DNA from: Hahella sp. KA22
GTDB lineage: Bacteria > Pseudomonadota > Gammaproteobacteria > Pseudomonadales > Oleiphilaceae
Direction of reading: 5' to 3'
Length of the DNA: 64,000 nucleotides
NCBI RefSeq assembly: GCF_004135205.1
Contig: NZ_CP035490.1
Location: 124,001-188,000 of the forward strand
Every line of letters begins with the position of its first letter. Positions within the stretch are counted from its first letter, which is position 1. The notes below the pieces were generated by a model, which was given only the letters and a program-made list of their open reading frames with translations, searched no databases and was not told where the DNA came from. Made by a program: the position numbers and the translations under genes. This document shows, piece by piece, positions 52,519 to 61,466 of this stretch.

Positions 52519-53733
52519 TCAGGCAGTACTGGAGGCGAACAAGTCCGCCTGAATACTCTCCTTACGGCTCTCCCGCAACGCCAACGTGTGATATATCGGT
52601 TCCAGGCAATGACGGGCGATCCACTCAATAGCCGGCACGCATACCGCATCGCCAAAACCGAACAACGCCTGATTGACGCCCACGCTGATGGGAAAGTCCG
52701 ACGCGCCTTGCAGTCGCGCATATTCGACTGGAGACATCCAACGCATCTTCAATTTTCCCTTGCCCGCGACAAACACCATTTGCCGACTGCTGCCCCCTCT
52801 CGGCGTACGCAAACAACCTGCAATACCATCCGTGCGGATTTCCGTTCTTGATTCGCCATTACGCACCCGGCGATACATGCCTCCGACACTGAATTCATCC
52901 TGACGTTTCAGCTCACTCAGCACATTCTGGTGCCCTGCGCTCATCTCATTCCAGTGTTTCTTGACCTGCTCCGGCTCCCACCATTCGCCCGCGTCAACAT
53001 CGATTACATCCCTCAGATTCGTCTTGACCGGCGGCAGGTCTTTAACGTCCTGGCAGAACAGACCGGTGGGTAAGTTCATGCCCAATAAAGCCGCTCTGAC
53101 ACTCTTGGGACGTATCCCATCCTGAGCGTCGATACGGCGACGCCATTCCGAATCGGCGACGCCGACCACATCGTCAGGTTTCAGGCTGTGGCCATCCGGC
53201 AGCGCTTCCTGCAGACAGCCAAGAATGAATATCCGTGGACGGCTTTGCGGTACGAAATGCTTGGCGTCCACAGAGAAGGCGTCGATCCAGTAGCCCAGAT
53301 CCGCCAATTCCTGACAGGCCGCCTGAAAATCCCGCCCTTTGTTGGCGGTCAGGAACCCCATGACATTCTCGATCAGCACCATCTTGGGCTGACGGCCTTT
53401 TTCCTTCAGCCCCCTTAACGCCGCAGCAAAACCATAAAACGTGCCGGATTCGTCTCCGGACAAACCACTGCGCTTGCCTGCCAATGACAGGTCTACGCAG
53501 GGGAAAGAGGCCGTCGCCAACAAGGGAGTCTGCTCGATCCGCTCCACAACCTCGTCGGTCTCCCAGACATCGCCGATGTGATAGTAGCGGGCGTCGCCAA
53601 AGCGATCGCGATACATATGGTATTTCTTGGGATCGATATCGTTGGCGTACTCGCATCGCCAACCAGTTCCCACTAATCCGGCGTGCATCAAACCAATGCC
53701 TGCGAAAAATTCTATAAACGTCTTATCGCTCAT
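52519..53733 (-). CDS. dcm: DNA (cytosine-5) methyltransferase
   Basis: I choose ATG 53733 (MSDKTFIEFFAGIG), since motif I then starts near the N-terminus; ATG 53781 would add 16 residues. About 404 residues. Motif I is FIEFFAGIGLMHAG, motif IV ASFPCVDLSLAG with catalytic Cys, motif VI IENVMGF, motif VIII QSRPRIFILG, and motif X VNQALFGFGDAVCVP. It methylates cytosine at a specific site, unknown here. No restriction endonuclease gene is adjacent, only vsr, so it may be orphan or a relic of a mobile R-M system. Confidence 0.92.
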   Translation of the reverse strand: MSDKTFIEFFAGIGLMHAGLVGTGWRCEYANDIDPKKYHMYRDRFGDARYYHIGDVWETDEVVERIEQTPLLATASFPCVDLSLAGKRSGLSGDESGTFYGFAAALRGLKEKGRQPKMVLIENVMGFLTANKGRDFQAACQELADLGYWIDAFSVDAKHFVPQSRPRIFILGCLQEALPDGHSLKPDDVVGVADSEWRRRIDAQDGIRPKSVRAALLGMNLPTGLFCQDVKDLPPVKTNLRDVIDVDAGEWWEPEQVKKHWNEMSAGHQNVLSELKRQDEFSVGGMYRRVRNGESRTEIRTDGIAGCLRTPRGGSSRQMVFVAGKGKLKMRWMSPVEYARLQGASDFPISVGVNQALFGFGDAVCVPAIEWIARHCLEPIYHTLALRESRKESIQADLFASSTA

Positions 53734-54026
53734 TATTCTGGACTGCTTTGAGGGAAAACCCGGAAAGATTAGGGGAAACACGCCTGATAGCCAAGGCCTA
53801 TCGCTCTGGACAAGTCAGTTTGTTGGATGACCATCTTGTTAATCAGCGCCTTAGCAGTTGCTATTTGCTATGGGCTGCCTTTCAATAATTGCAGTATCCC
53901 CGAACACCACTGCGCGGCGACAATCCGCTGAAGACAGTGCCTGACATACGCGAGCCGCTTCATTACAGACGATTAGAAGGGCTCTCGTTGTCCGCCAGAT
54001 TAATAGCAACGGAGTCATCGCCGACC

Positions 54027-54908
54027 ATGTCGAGCAAGATCACGCTAACGCCCGGAGCACTGCCCGAACGGCTGCGGAAGGTTTCAGAAAGCGCCCATGC
54101 CAGCGGCGCACTGGTTTCCCTTCCCACGCGAGAGGAAATCTATCCAAATGAAGGCGTCCCTTTCGTTCTGCGGCTGCTGACAAACCTAGAACGTAAAAAC
54201 GCCAACGCCACCCTGCAGGACGGCGGTTCCGCACCCAAAACCGCCGTCAATCCGTTTCTGCCTTACGACGAAGCACTATACGTAGGACACATTAACGATG
54301 GTTACGTCTGTCTCCTCAACAAGTTCAACGTATTGCCTAATCACTTTTTGATGGTGACCACCCAATTCGAAGAACAAAGCGAAGCGCTCAGCCTGTCTGA
54401 CATGCAAGCGCTGCATTGGTCGTTGCAGGAGGTGGATGGTCTGGTGTTCTTCAACGGCGGCAAACTGGCGGGGGCAAGCCAAAGACACAAACACTTGCAG
54501 ACGATTCCGTTGCCGCTGTCCTCCTCCTTAGAAGATAACAAAACGCCGTTGGATGCTTTTCTGGCGTCGTCGCCCAAGGCTGAAGTCTCGCTGCCATTTC
54601 GCCACAGGTTCATGCGCTTCTCTGATGCGCTTCCTGAGCCGACCGCATTGCACGCAACTTACCGCCAATGGCTGCGGGAACTGGGCCTGGCCGCCACGCC
54701 CGATATACCGCCCGCGCCTTATAATCTACTGGCCACCCGCCGCTGGATGATGCTGGTTCCTCGCCGTAACGAGCGCTTTCAGGGAATATCCATAAACGCT
54801 CTCGGATTTGTCGGCGCTTTGTTGTGCGGAAAGGAAGAACAACTCGTCATAATAAAAGAGGCGGGTCCCATGAACGCGCTGCGGGAGGCCGCTTTTCCTC
54901 CTGACTAA
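54027..54908 (+). CDS. Ap4A phosphorylase (ATP adenylyltransferase)
   Basis: I choose ATG 54027 (MSSKITLTPG); the longer frame from 53889 has no conserved sequence. A 293-residue HIT-superfamily enzyme: FNVLPNHFLMVTTQFEEQ near 105, then GGKLAGASQRHKHLQTIPLPL with the HIT-like His pair. A C-terminal ATP-adenylyltransferase part ends in NALGFVGALLCGKEEQLVII. It splits diadenosine tetraphosphate with phosphate to ATP and ADP. It lies 293 bp after the methyltransferase start, divergent. Confidence 0.9.
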   Translation: MSSKITLTPGALPERLRKVSESAHASGALVSLPTREEIYPNEGVPFVLRLLTNLERKNANATLQDGGSAPKTAVNPFLPYDEALYVGHINDGYVCLLNKFNVLPNHFLMVTTQFEEQSEALSLSDMQALHWSLQEVDGLVFFNGGKLAGASQRHKHLQTIPLPLSSSLEDNKTPLDAFLASSPKAEVSLPFRHRFMRFSDALPEPTALHATYRQWLRELGLAATPDIPPAPYNLLATRRWMMLVPRRNERFQGISINALGFVGALLCGKEEQLVIIKEAGPMNALREAAFPPD

Positions 54909-54931
54909 CCTTATCGACAAGGAGCAGACTG

Positions 54932-55678
54932 GTGTTTGAATGGATGTTGGACCCGCAAGCCTGGATCGCCCTGGCGACGCTTACAGCACTGGAAATTGTG
55001 CTGGGCGTCGATAACATCGTGTTTATTTCCATATTGGTAGGGCGATTGCCGGCGCACCAGCGAGACAAAGCCCGCATTGCTGGGCTGGGTCTGGCGATGA
55101 TCACCCGTCTGCTTTTGCTGCTGTCCCTCACCTGGATCATGACGCTGACCGCTCCGCTTTTCACCTTGCTGGGTCAGGAAATATCCGGCCGCGACCTCAT
55201 CCTTATCGGCGGCGGGCTATTTCTGCTGACAAAGAGCACCCATGAGATTCACCATGATCTGGAGAGCGACGCCGATGAACCGGACAAGCCAGCCAAGTCA
55301 GCCGGTTTTGTCGCCACCCTAGCGCAAATAGCCATTCTCGATATGGTGTTCAGCCTGGATTCCGTGATCACCGCCGTCGGTATGGTGGATCACATCCCTG
55401 TGATGGTCGCAGCGATTATTTTATCTGTGTTGATCATGATGGTGGCGGCCAAGCCAGTGGGAGAGTTTGTCGACACACACCCCACCCTCAAGATGCTGGC
55501 GTTAAGCTTTCTGATACTGGTTGGCGTCGCCTTGCTTGGCGAAGGGCTGGATTTCCATATTCCCAGGGGTTATGTCTATTTCGCCATGGCGTTCTCAGTG
55601 ACGGTGGAAATGTTAAATCTGAAACGCAGGAAAAATCTGCGGCGTCGTCAGGCTATCGCCACTGACAACGCCGATTAA
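54932..55678 (+). CDS. TerC-family integral membrane protein
   Basis: A 248-residue protein with about seven TM helices. The TerC hallmarks are WIALATLTALEIVLGVDNIVFISIL at the start, with acidic residues inside TM segments, and AILDMVFSLDSVITAVGMVDHIPVM near 132-156. The family exports manganese or calcium. A yybP-ykoY manganese riboswitch, common before such genes, is not seen in the 23-nt gap. It follows the Ap4A phosphorylase closely and may share its transcript. Confidence 0.94.
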   Translation: MFEWMLDPQAWIALATLTALEIVLGVDNIVFISILVGRLPAHQRDKARIAGLGLAMITRLLLLLSLTWIMTLTAPLFTLLGQEISGRDLILIGGGLFLLTKSTHEIHHDLESDADEPDKPAKSAGFVATLAQIAILDMVFSLDSVITAVGMVDHIPVMVAAIILSVLIMMVAAKPVGEFVDTHPTLKMLALSFLILVGVALLGEGLDFHIPRGYVYFAMAFSVTVEMLNLKRRKNLRRRQAIATDNAD

Positions 55679-55689
55679 GCCATAAAGGG

Positions 55690-56022
55690 TCAGGCGACCA
55701 CCTGCCCCCGATACATCCGCACCGGGCGCTCATTTCCATCTTCTTTGGATTTGCGCTCCACCAGAATTTCCTGACCCCGGTACAGACGCCGGCTCAATTC
55801 GCCCGGAGCCCGTTCGAGGTCGCGACGGCTGAGCGGCATATCAGCGATCTGCGCCAGTTTAAAGGCCAGATCTTTGGTTTCTCCGCTGGTTGATCGCTGC
55901 GCCCAGACGATCACATGCTCCAATGCTTCTGGATCATTCAGATGCAAAAGACCGATGTCCTCGTCACGAAACCTGCGTCTGAGTAGTTGAAGTAAGTCGA
56001 TCGCTTCCTTTGTATAGACCAT
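55690..56022 (-). CDS. Unrecognised 110-residue protein
   Basis: A hydrophilic 110-residue protein, likely helical at the start (MVYTKEAIDLLQLLRRRFRDEDIGLL) with a basic second half (RGQEILVERKSKEDGNERPVRMYRGQ). GGAGG lies 6 nt before the ATG. No TM, signal or family recognised. It converges with terC 11 bp away and is divergent from the TauE/SafE gene. Confidence 0.7.
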   Translation of the reverse strand: MVYTKEAIDLLQLLRRRFRDEDIGLLHLNDPEALEHVIVWAQRSTSGETKDLAFKLAQIADMPLSRRDLERAPGELSRRLYRGQEILVERKSKEDGNERPVRMYRGQVVA

Positions 56023-56389
56023 GCTTCCTCCTGATAGCGTTGGTACTTCCTACATCTTTCGACGGCAATATTAAGCAAGCGACAAGCCAATCCTGGCCCG
56101 AGGATGCTGAGGACACGCCTCATCTCGCTCGACAGACCCAACAAGACAGACTGTCGCCTTATTGCCGGAAAGCATTATAAGTACTAACACTTATAATGTG
56201 CACCCCGATTGCGCATTTACTTAGACCCTTCGCCAGATTTTGCGCTATTCTGCGGCATTCTTGCGGGCTCCCCGCAAAGGTCGTCACCGGCCCAGTCGCA
56301 GCTCTTCATCACACACGAAGGGTGGCTCCACGCACTTGTTTCAGACCTGGCCGGTCATCCCCCTCTTCCTTACGCAGGTTGTTGAGGTT
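56023..56389. other. Divergent 367-bp control region
   Basis: It contains the 26-bp dyad at 56173-56198. The frame that extends the TauE gene upstream to 56240 is Arg/Ser-rich and unlike the family, so I treat it as non-coding. Confidence 0.5.
56173..56198. promoter_or_regulatory. 26-bp dyad with divergent TATAAT elements
   Basis: CATTATAAGT, ACTAAC, ACTTATAATG: perfect 10-bp arms. Each arm contains TATAAT on one strand, so the dyad could be both operator and the -10 of two divergent promoters. No good -35 element is visible. Confidence 0.45.
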
Positions 56390-57148
56390 ATGGCTTTCAT
56401 TGACTGGTCGCTGATATTTGTGATTCTCGCTGGCGCCGCCGCCATTCAAACCTGGGTGGGTTTCGGGTTTGGCCTGGTGTTTCTTGGCGGGTGCACCTTA
56501 TTAGGCTTGTCTGACCTTAAAACACTCACGCTGGCGATCAGTTTACTCAGTCTGACCAATACCAGCACCGCCCTGAAGGGTATGACTCATCATGTGCAAT
56601 GGCGCGCGTTATTCTGGTGCCTGAGCGCCGCTGTCCCCGGTATCGCCGCCGGCGTCTGGCTGCTGGAGCATGCGCAGGCCTATAGCGCCTATATTCAATT
56701 GACGCTCGGTATTGCGCTAGCGGTCAGCAGCCTGTTTATCGCCTTCAAGCCCCATGCGTCGCCTCAGCCCAGTCATAACGCAACCTTCGCCGCCACTGGC
56801 GCACTGGCTGGCGTGATGGGCGGGCTTTTCTCCACTTTCGGCCCGCCAGCGGCTTTCCTGATGTTTCGCCAGCCTCTGTCCCTGGATGCTATCCGCAGCA
56901 CGCTACAGGCGATGTTCTTTACCTCTTCCATTCTTCGGGTCACCCTGGCTCTGACGCTACAAAGTATTTCGCCGGAGTCCTGGTGGCTGTGGTTGGCGGG
57001 ATTGCCGGTTGTATGGCTGAGCACGCTGGCGGCGAAACGTTATCACCTGCCTCTGGCGGATGCGCAGTTGCGCCGCATGGTGTTTATCGGGCTCCTGCTT
57101 ATCGGCGTCAGCATTACCCTGTCCAGCCTGAAAACGATTGCGCTCTGA
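56390..57148 (+). CDS. TauE/SafE-family sulfite exporter-like permease
   Basis: I choose ATG 56390 with GAGG just upstream; it begins MAFIDWSLIFVILAGAAAIQTWVGFGFGLVFLGG. The 252-residue protein has eight predicted TM helices in two halves, the second with GALAGVMGGLFSTFGPPAAFLMFRQPL, a TauE/SafE signature. Members export sulfite, sulfoacetate or other anions. Substrate unknown. Confidence 0.9.
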   Translation: MAFIDWSLIFVILAGAAAIQTWVGFGFGLVFLGGCTLLGLSDLKTLTLAISLLSLTNTSTALKGMTHHVQWRALFWCLSAAVPGIAAGVWLLEHAQAYSAYIQLTLGIALAVSSLFIAFKPHASPQPSHNATFAATGALAGVMGGLFSTFGPPAAFLMFRQPLSLDAIRSTLQAMFFTSSILRVTLALTLQSISPESWWLWLAGLPVVWLSTLAAKRYHLPLADAQLRRMVFIGLLLIGVSITLSSLKTIAL

Positions 57149-57263
57149 TTCTAAACGCAAGATTAAACCGCGGTAGCAACGCTAGACAGTACAGCGGCTT
57201 AACGGTAGGCTGCCGATTGCACGTCTACATCTGTCGGCCCCGCCGCGCATTTTCCGGAAAATC

Positions 57264-58703
57264 ATGTTCAAGCGTCTTCAACCCCAAGCAGTCTGGCAAT
57301 TGGTGCTTATTTCCCTGATGACAGTGGTCGCGCCATTGGGGCTGTTGCTGTACCACACTACCGTCTCGTTACAGACATTGGCGCTGGATAGTCGCGCAGT
57401 GACCGAAGATTCCGTCGCCATGGCGCAGAATGGCCGCAACGCCAAAGCCTCTTTGATCGATATGGAGAGGGTCGCGCGTCAGTACATGGTCATTGGTGAT
57501 AAAGCGCTGGTGGACCTGTTCAAGTCCGCCTCGGAACAATTCCTGGCGCCGCTGACTGAAATAGCGCAATTGCTGGGCACTCCCGAAGCCCAGGCCTTGC
57601 TGGCGGAAGTCAAAGAGCAGCAACGGGATCTGCAAACCAAACTGGAGAAAGAGAAGCCCAACAGCCCGGCTTTGACCAAGGAAATGGCGGAGTTCTCTTC
57701 TTTGCAACGCTCCGCCGACCGCTTGATCCTGCAGGCCCGCACCTTTTCCGAGGATAAGCTGCATGAGCTGGGTCGAGCCGCCGCCCAGGCGCGAGAAAAC
57801 GTGATTCAATCCTCGCTGGTGCTGGCGCCGGTGACTCTCGCCCTGATTGTCTTGTTCACCTATCTCATCGTGCGGCCCGTCAGACAACTCAAAACAGCAA
57901 TTCGCACACTCAGCATCGGACGCCAAAAGCCCATCGAGTTATTTGGTCCACAAGAGCTGGTGCAACTGGCTGAAGAACTGAATTCATTGCAGGAACGCTT
58001 ATCTCAAGTCGAAGATCAGAAGCAGCAGTTCCTGCGACATGTATCTCATGAATTAAAGACTCCTCTGGCGAGTATTCGTGAAGGGGTGGCCTTGTTACAG
58101 GAAGAGGTGGTGGGACAGATATCCCACGGTCAGCGTGAAGTGCTCCATCTCGTGAATGAAAACGGCCGCGCGTTGCAGCAGTTAATTGAGAACCTGTTAA
58201 GTTTCAATCGCTTGAATTTTTCCGGTCAAGCGCAAAAAATGACCTTTGATATGTCCGCCCTGGTCGAAGAGCTTCTGCACCTGCATTGGCTGTCGCTGAC
58301 GCACAAGCGCCAGATTATCTGCGTCGGCGGTCCGCAACTTACGCTGACCGCAGAGCGTCCGCGGTTGCACTCCGCCCTGGACAACCTGATTTCCAACGCT
58401 ATCGCCTACGGCGCCAGCGAGGGTCGCATCTGGCTGGAGTGGAATATAGAAGACGATCACTTTATATTGCGCGTCACCAACACGGGCGCGCCGATCCCGG
58501 AAGCAGAACGCAGCCGCATTTTCGAACCTTTTTACCAGGGTTCGGTCAAACGCAGCGGCGCAGTGAAAGGGTCGGGTATCGGTTTGTCTGTGGCGCGTGA
58601 CTGCATACAGACTCAGGGAGGCGAGCTCAAGCTGCTGACCACGACTGGACAGTTGGTCAGTTTCGCCATTTATCTGCCGCGGACAGTCGTCAGCGCAATA
58701 TAG
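57264..58703 (+). CDS. glrK: Sensor histidine kinase QseE/GlrK
   Basis: A 479-residue kinase. TM1 is at about 13-30, a helical periplasmic domain spans about 35-175, TM2 about 180-202, then HAMP. HisKA reads FLRHVSHELKTPLASIREG (His near 259). The N-box DNLISNAIAYGA and KGSGIGLSVARDCIQ are present. The operon order with qseG and glrR identifies it as QseE/GlrK, which in enterobacteria senses envelope stress and phosphorylates GlrR. Confidence 0.92.
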   Translation: MFKRLQPQAVWQLVLISLMTVVAPLGLLLYHTTVSLQTLALDSRAVTEDSVAMAQNGRNAKASLIDMERVARQYMVIGDKALVDLFKSASEQFLAPLTEIAQLLGTPEAQALLAEVKEQQRDLQTKLEKEKPNSPALTKEMAEFSSLQRSADRLILQARTFSEDKLHELGRAAAQARENVIQSSLVLAPVTLALIVLFTYLIVRPVRQLKTAIRTLSIGRQKPIELFGPQELVQLAEELNSLQERLSQVEDQKQQFLRHVSHELKTPLASIREGVALLQEEVVGQISHGQREVLHLVNENGRALQQLIENLLSFNRLNFSGQAQKMTFDMSALVEELLHLHWLSLTHKRQIICVGGPQLTLTAERPRLHSALDNLISNAIAYGASEGRIWLEWNIEDDHFILRVTNTGAPIPEAERSRIFEPFYQGSVKRSGAVKGSGIGLSVARDCIQTQGGELKLLTTTGQLVSFAIYLPRTVVSAI

Positions 58704-58718
58704 GAACATTCACTACTT

Positions 58719-59336
58719 ATGAAACGCTACTTCTACCTCTTACCATTGAGCTTATCGCTGTCGGCCTGTGTCCAGTGGCCGATGGACTGGGAGCGTGGGG
58801 GCAAAGTTGATAATCGCCCCGCCAGCCAACCCGGAATCCAGCAGTTAGAGATTGTCGATGCGCCGGTTCAAGAGACGGATGCGGCAGTGGCGGAGTCACA
58901 GGAAGCAAGCCCCGAGTATAACTGGCTGGATTACTACCTCACCGGAGAGCATTTAAGCCAGGAAGAGCGTTCAGCCAGACTGTTGGCCCTGGAAAGCCTG
59001 CTGGTGATTCCTCAGGACAGTATTCCCGTCTGGAAAGTACACCTGCAACGCGCCACCTTACTCGCCGCCTTGCCTGGCGGTCCCGATAATTGGCGTAAAG
59101 CCATGCTGCTTATCGACACCATGCCGGAGTCGGAAGACGCTGTTCCCAACGATTATGTGCGTTGGCTGAGGTCCGAGTTGAAGTTCCGTCTCGAAGGCGT
59201 TTCATCCACCAGCCAGTTAAGAAGGGAAAACGCACGTCTCGAACGTCAGGTCGATCAATTGCGCAAGAAGATTGAGGCGCTGACCAACATCGAGCAGAAT
59301 CTCACGGAGAAGAAAGAGACGCAGGACCAGTATTAA
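58719..59336 (+). CDS. qseG: QseG-like outer-membrane lipoprotein
   Basis: A 205-residue lipoprotein. The signal ends at a lipobox LSAC (Cys at about 17). The centre (PEYNWLDYYLTGEHLSQEERSARLLALESLL) is typical of QseG, and the C-terminal third is a coiled coil (LRRENARLERQVDQLRKKIEALTNIEQNL). In enterobacteria QseG is needed for QseE function. It sits between kinase and regulator genes as in E. coli. Confidence 0.88.
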   Translation: MKRYFYLLPLSLSLSACVQWPMDWERGGKVDNRPASQPGIQQLEIVDAPVQETDAAVAESQEASPEYNWLDYYLTGEHLSQEERSARLLALESLLVIPQDSIPVWKVHLQRATLLAALPGGPDNWRKAMLLIDTMPESEDAVPNDYVRWLRSELKFRLEGVSSTSQLRRENARLERQVDQLRKKIEALTNIEQNLTEKKETQDQY

Positions 59337-59360
59337 ATCAGACAAGAATCAGTCGAGCCT

Positions 59361-60701
59361 ATGAAAAATCCCGCCAAACCGAGAATCCTGTTAGTTGACG
59401 ACGATAGCAGCCTGCTGCGTTTACTATCGATCCGACTGGAGTCTGCGGGCTATGACGTGTATGCGGTTGAATCCGCCACGGAAGCGCTGAAGCAACTGCA
59501 GCAAAACAAATTCAATCTGCTGATCACTGATCTGCGCATGGACGAGATCGATGGCATCGGCCTGTTCGAACGCGTGCAGACGATCAACGCCAGTCTGCCG
59601 GTGATTATCATCACTGCGCACGGCACTATCCCCGAGGCGGTAGCCGCCACGCAAAAAGGGGTGTTCGGCTTCCTGCCCAAGCCAATTGAAAAGGAACAGC
59701 TGCTCAACACCATTGAAGCGGCGCTGTCCCAGACTCAGCATCACATGTCCGAATCCTGGTGCGAAGAAATCATCAGCACCAGCAGTCGCATGCAGCAGTT
59801 GCTTGACCAGGCCAAAATGGCGGCGCAAACCAACGTCAACATTCTTATTACCGGTCCCAGCGGCACCGGAAAAGAGTTGCTGGCCAGAGCGGTTCACAAG
59901 GCCAGCCCCCGCGCCAACAAACCCTTTGTCACCATCAACTGCGGCGCCCTGCCGGAACAGTTGCTGGAATCAGAGTTATTCGGCCACACCAAAGGGGCGT
60001 TTACCGGCGCCGTCAAAGACTATCCCGGACTGTTCCGGTCCGCCTCCGGCGGCACACTGTTTCTGGATGAGATAGGCGACATGCCGCTGTCTCTTCAGGT
60101 GAAGCTGTTGCGCGCCATTCAGGAAAAACAGATTCGTTCTCTGGGCTCCGTGGAAAACGAAGCGGTGGATGTGCGAATCTTGTCGGCGACGCACCGCGAT
60201 CTGGAAAAGGCCATGGAGGAGAACGAGTTCCGCGAGGACTTGTACTACCGCCTGAATGTGGTCAACTTCGCGCTCCCTCCTCTGGAAGAGCGCGCGGAAG
60301 ACATTCCCGCCCTGGTGAAACATATCCTGTCAACGCGCAAAGATCAGCGTAATGGATTTGTGAAAGGCATAGCCCCGGAAGCCATGGCGTTACTATGCGA
60401 AGCCAAATGGCCCGGCAATATCCGCCAGCTGGTGAATGTTGTAGAGCAGACGATTGCGCTGACCACCAACCCCATTATCAGCGCAGCGCTGGTTAAACAG
60501 GCGTTGGCTAATCGTGCGCCGGAGCTGCCCTCTTTCAACGAAGCGCGGGCGACCTTTGAGCGGGGCTATCTCACCAAAGTGCTGTCAATTACGGAAGGAA
60601 GCGTTAGTCAGGCGGCCAGACTGGCCCAGAGGAACAGAACGGATTTCTACAAACTATTGGCTAAGTATGAAATAGATCCGGCCGCCTTCAAGAACAGCTA
60701 A
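59361..60701 (+). CDS. glrR: Sigma-54-dependent response regulator GlrR/QseF
   Basis: A 446-residue NtrC-type activator. The receiver has Asp in LLITDLRMDEIDG near 55. The AAA+ domain has Walker A TGPSGTGKE near 168, the sigma-54 loop GAFTGA near 215 and DEIGDMP. The C-terminal Fis-type helix-turn-helix reads SVSQAARLAQRNRTDFYKLLAKY. It activates sigma-54 promoters (glmY and rpoE in enterobacteria). Three sigma-54-like promoters are in this window, but no link to GlrR is shown. Confidence 0.94.
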   Translation: MKNPAKPRILLVDDDSSLLRLLSIRLESAGYDVYAVESATEALKQLQQNKFNLLITDLRMDEIDGIGLFERVQTINASLPVIIITAHGTIPEAVAATQKGVFGFLPKPIEKEQLLNTIEAALSQTQHHMSESWCEEIISTSSRMQQLLDQAKMAAQTNVNILITGPSGTGKELLARAVHKASPRANKPFVTINCGALPEQLLESELFGHTKGAFTGAVKDYPGLFRSASGGTLFLDEIGDMPLSLQVKLLRAIQEKQIRSLGSVENEAVDVRILSATHRDLEKAMEENEFREDLYYRLNVVNFALPPLEERAEDIPALVKHILSTRKDQRNGFVKGIAPEAMALLCEAKWPGNIRQLVNVVEQTIALTTNPIISAALVKQALANRAPELPSFNEARATFERGYLTKVLSITEGSVSQAARLAQRNRTDFYKLLAKYEIDPAAFKNS

Positions 60702-60806
60702 TTCCGCCGAACTGGAACGCTGCGAAGGGGCCGGCAACTCATCTAGAGTTCAAAACGACATCAACAGGGCTAGGAAGACAGTTCTTTAGGTAGTAAAGAA
60801 CGTGTC

Positions 60807-60828
60807 ACCGGCGCATAAAGCGCCGGGT
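60807..60828. terminator. Hairpin between converging glrR and EF-hand genes
   Basis: CCGGCGC, ATAAA, GCGCCGG with flanking CAC/GTG. The T-run is weak on both strands, so this is a possible rather than certain terminator. Confidence 0.5.
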
Positions 60829-60835
60829 GGGTCAA

Positions 60836-61102
60836 TTACTGACCAGCTGCAGTAGCTTCGCCAGTGTACAGGACGAACTCGTCCTTGCTTACAGCGCCGT
60901 CTTGGTCAGCGTCTGCTTTAGCGAAGCTTTGCGCCAGACCAGCGTCTGCTGCAGCTTCTTCTTGGGAGATTGAACCATTTTTGTCAGCATCTAATGCGAC
61001 AAACTCGGCTTCAGATTCCATCATGTCTGTAGTCTGGGTATCTTCAGCCAGAACAGGGCCAGCCAGAACAGATGCTAATGCAAAGGCAACAATCTTCTTC
61101 AT
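60836..61102 (-). CDS. Small exported EF-hand protein
   Basis: An 88-residue protein with a signal peptide cleaved after PVLA (about 19). Two EF-hand loops follow: DADKNGSISQEE near 39 and DADQDGAVSKDE near 63. Both keep the 1,3,5,12 acidic ligands, so it should bind calcium in the periplasm. GGAAAG lies just upstream of the ATG. Function beyond calcium binding unknown. It is monocistronic and converges with glrR. Confidence 0.88.
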   Translation of the reverse strand: MKKIVAFALASVLAGPVLAEDTQTTDMMESEAEFVALDADKNGSISQEEAAADAGLAQSFAKADADQDGAVSKDEFVLYTGEATAAGQ

Positions 61103-61466
61103 GGTAAACTTTCCTCTTTCACTTTATGTGGTATATCGCGCGCTCTCTCCGGAGTGCGCTTTTCATTGGCGGTGAATTGAAGCCTTCGGCCTGTTTGCCG
61201 CGATCTTTCGCGTCCAGCGATCCGGCGTCGGCCACTTCAGCTTCCCCTCGAAGAGATAAATAACAATATCGGCGCCAACTCAGAAAAGTTATTTATTATC
61301 AAAAGGATACAAACAAAGGATGACCTAAGGCCGGATTTTGGGTGCGCAAGACAAGGGATTTCTGTCTCTGATCGGCGACAGGGTGATTCACAGGTAAAAA
61401 TAAATATATAAATATCAAATAGTTACATGTCTGCTATCAGCGACAAAGCCTGCTTGCAGAAGCGGT
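61103..61466. other. Intergenic region upstream of the EF-hand gene
   Basis: 364 bp with no gene. AT-rich around 61260-61440 and probably holds the minus-strand promoter of the EF-hand gene and the 3' end of the next gene. No clear motif found. Confidence 0.5.

Noticed and set aside
50052-53733. Insertion sequence or prophage at the AT-rich island
   Set aside because: No transposase, integrase, terminal inverted repeats or phage genes are visible.
54909-54931. yybP-ykoY manganese riboswitch before the TerC gene
   Set aside because: The gap to the upstream gene is only 23 nt.
56240-56389. N-terminal extension of the TauE/SafE gene
   Set aside because: The extra 50 residues are Arg/Ser-rich and not membrane-like, while the ATG at 56390 starts directly at the conserved first helix.
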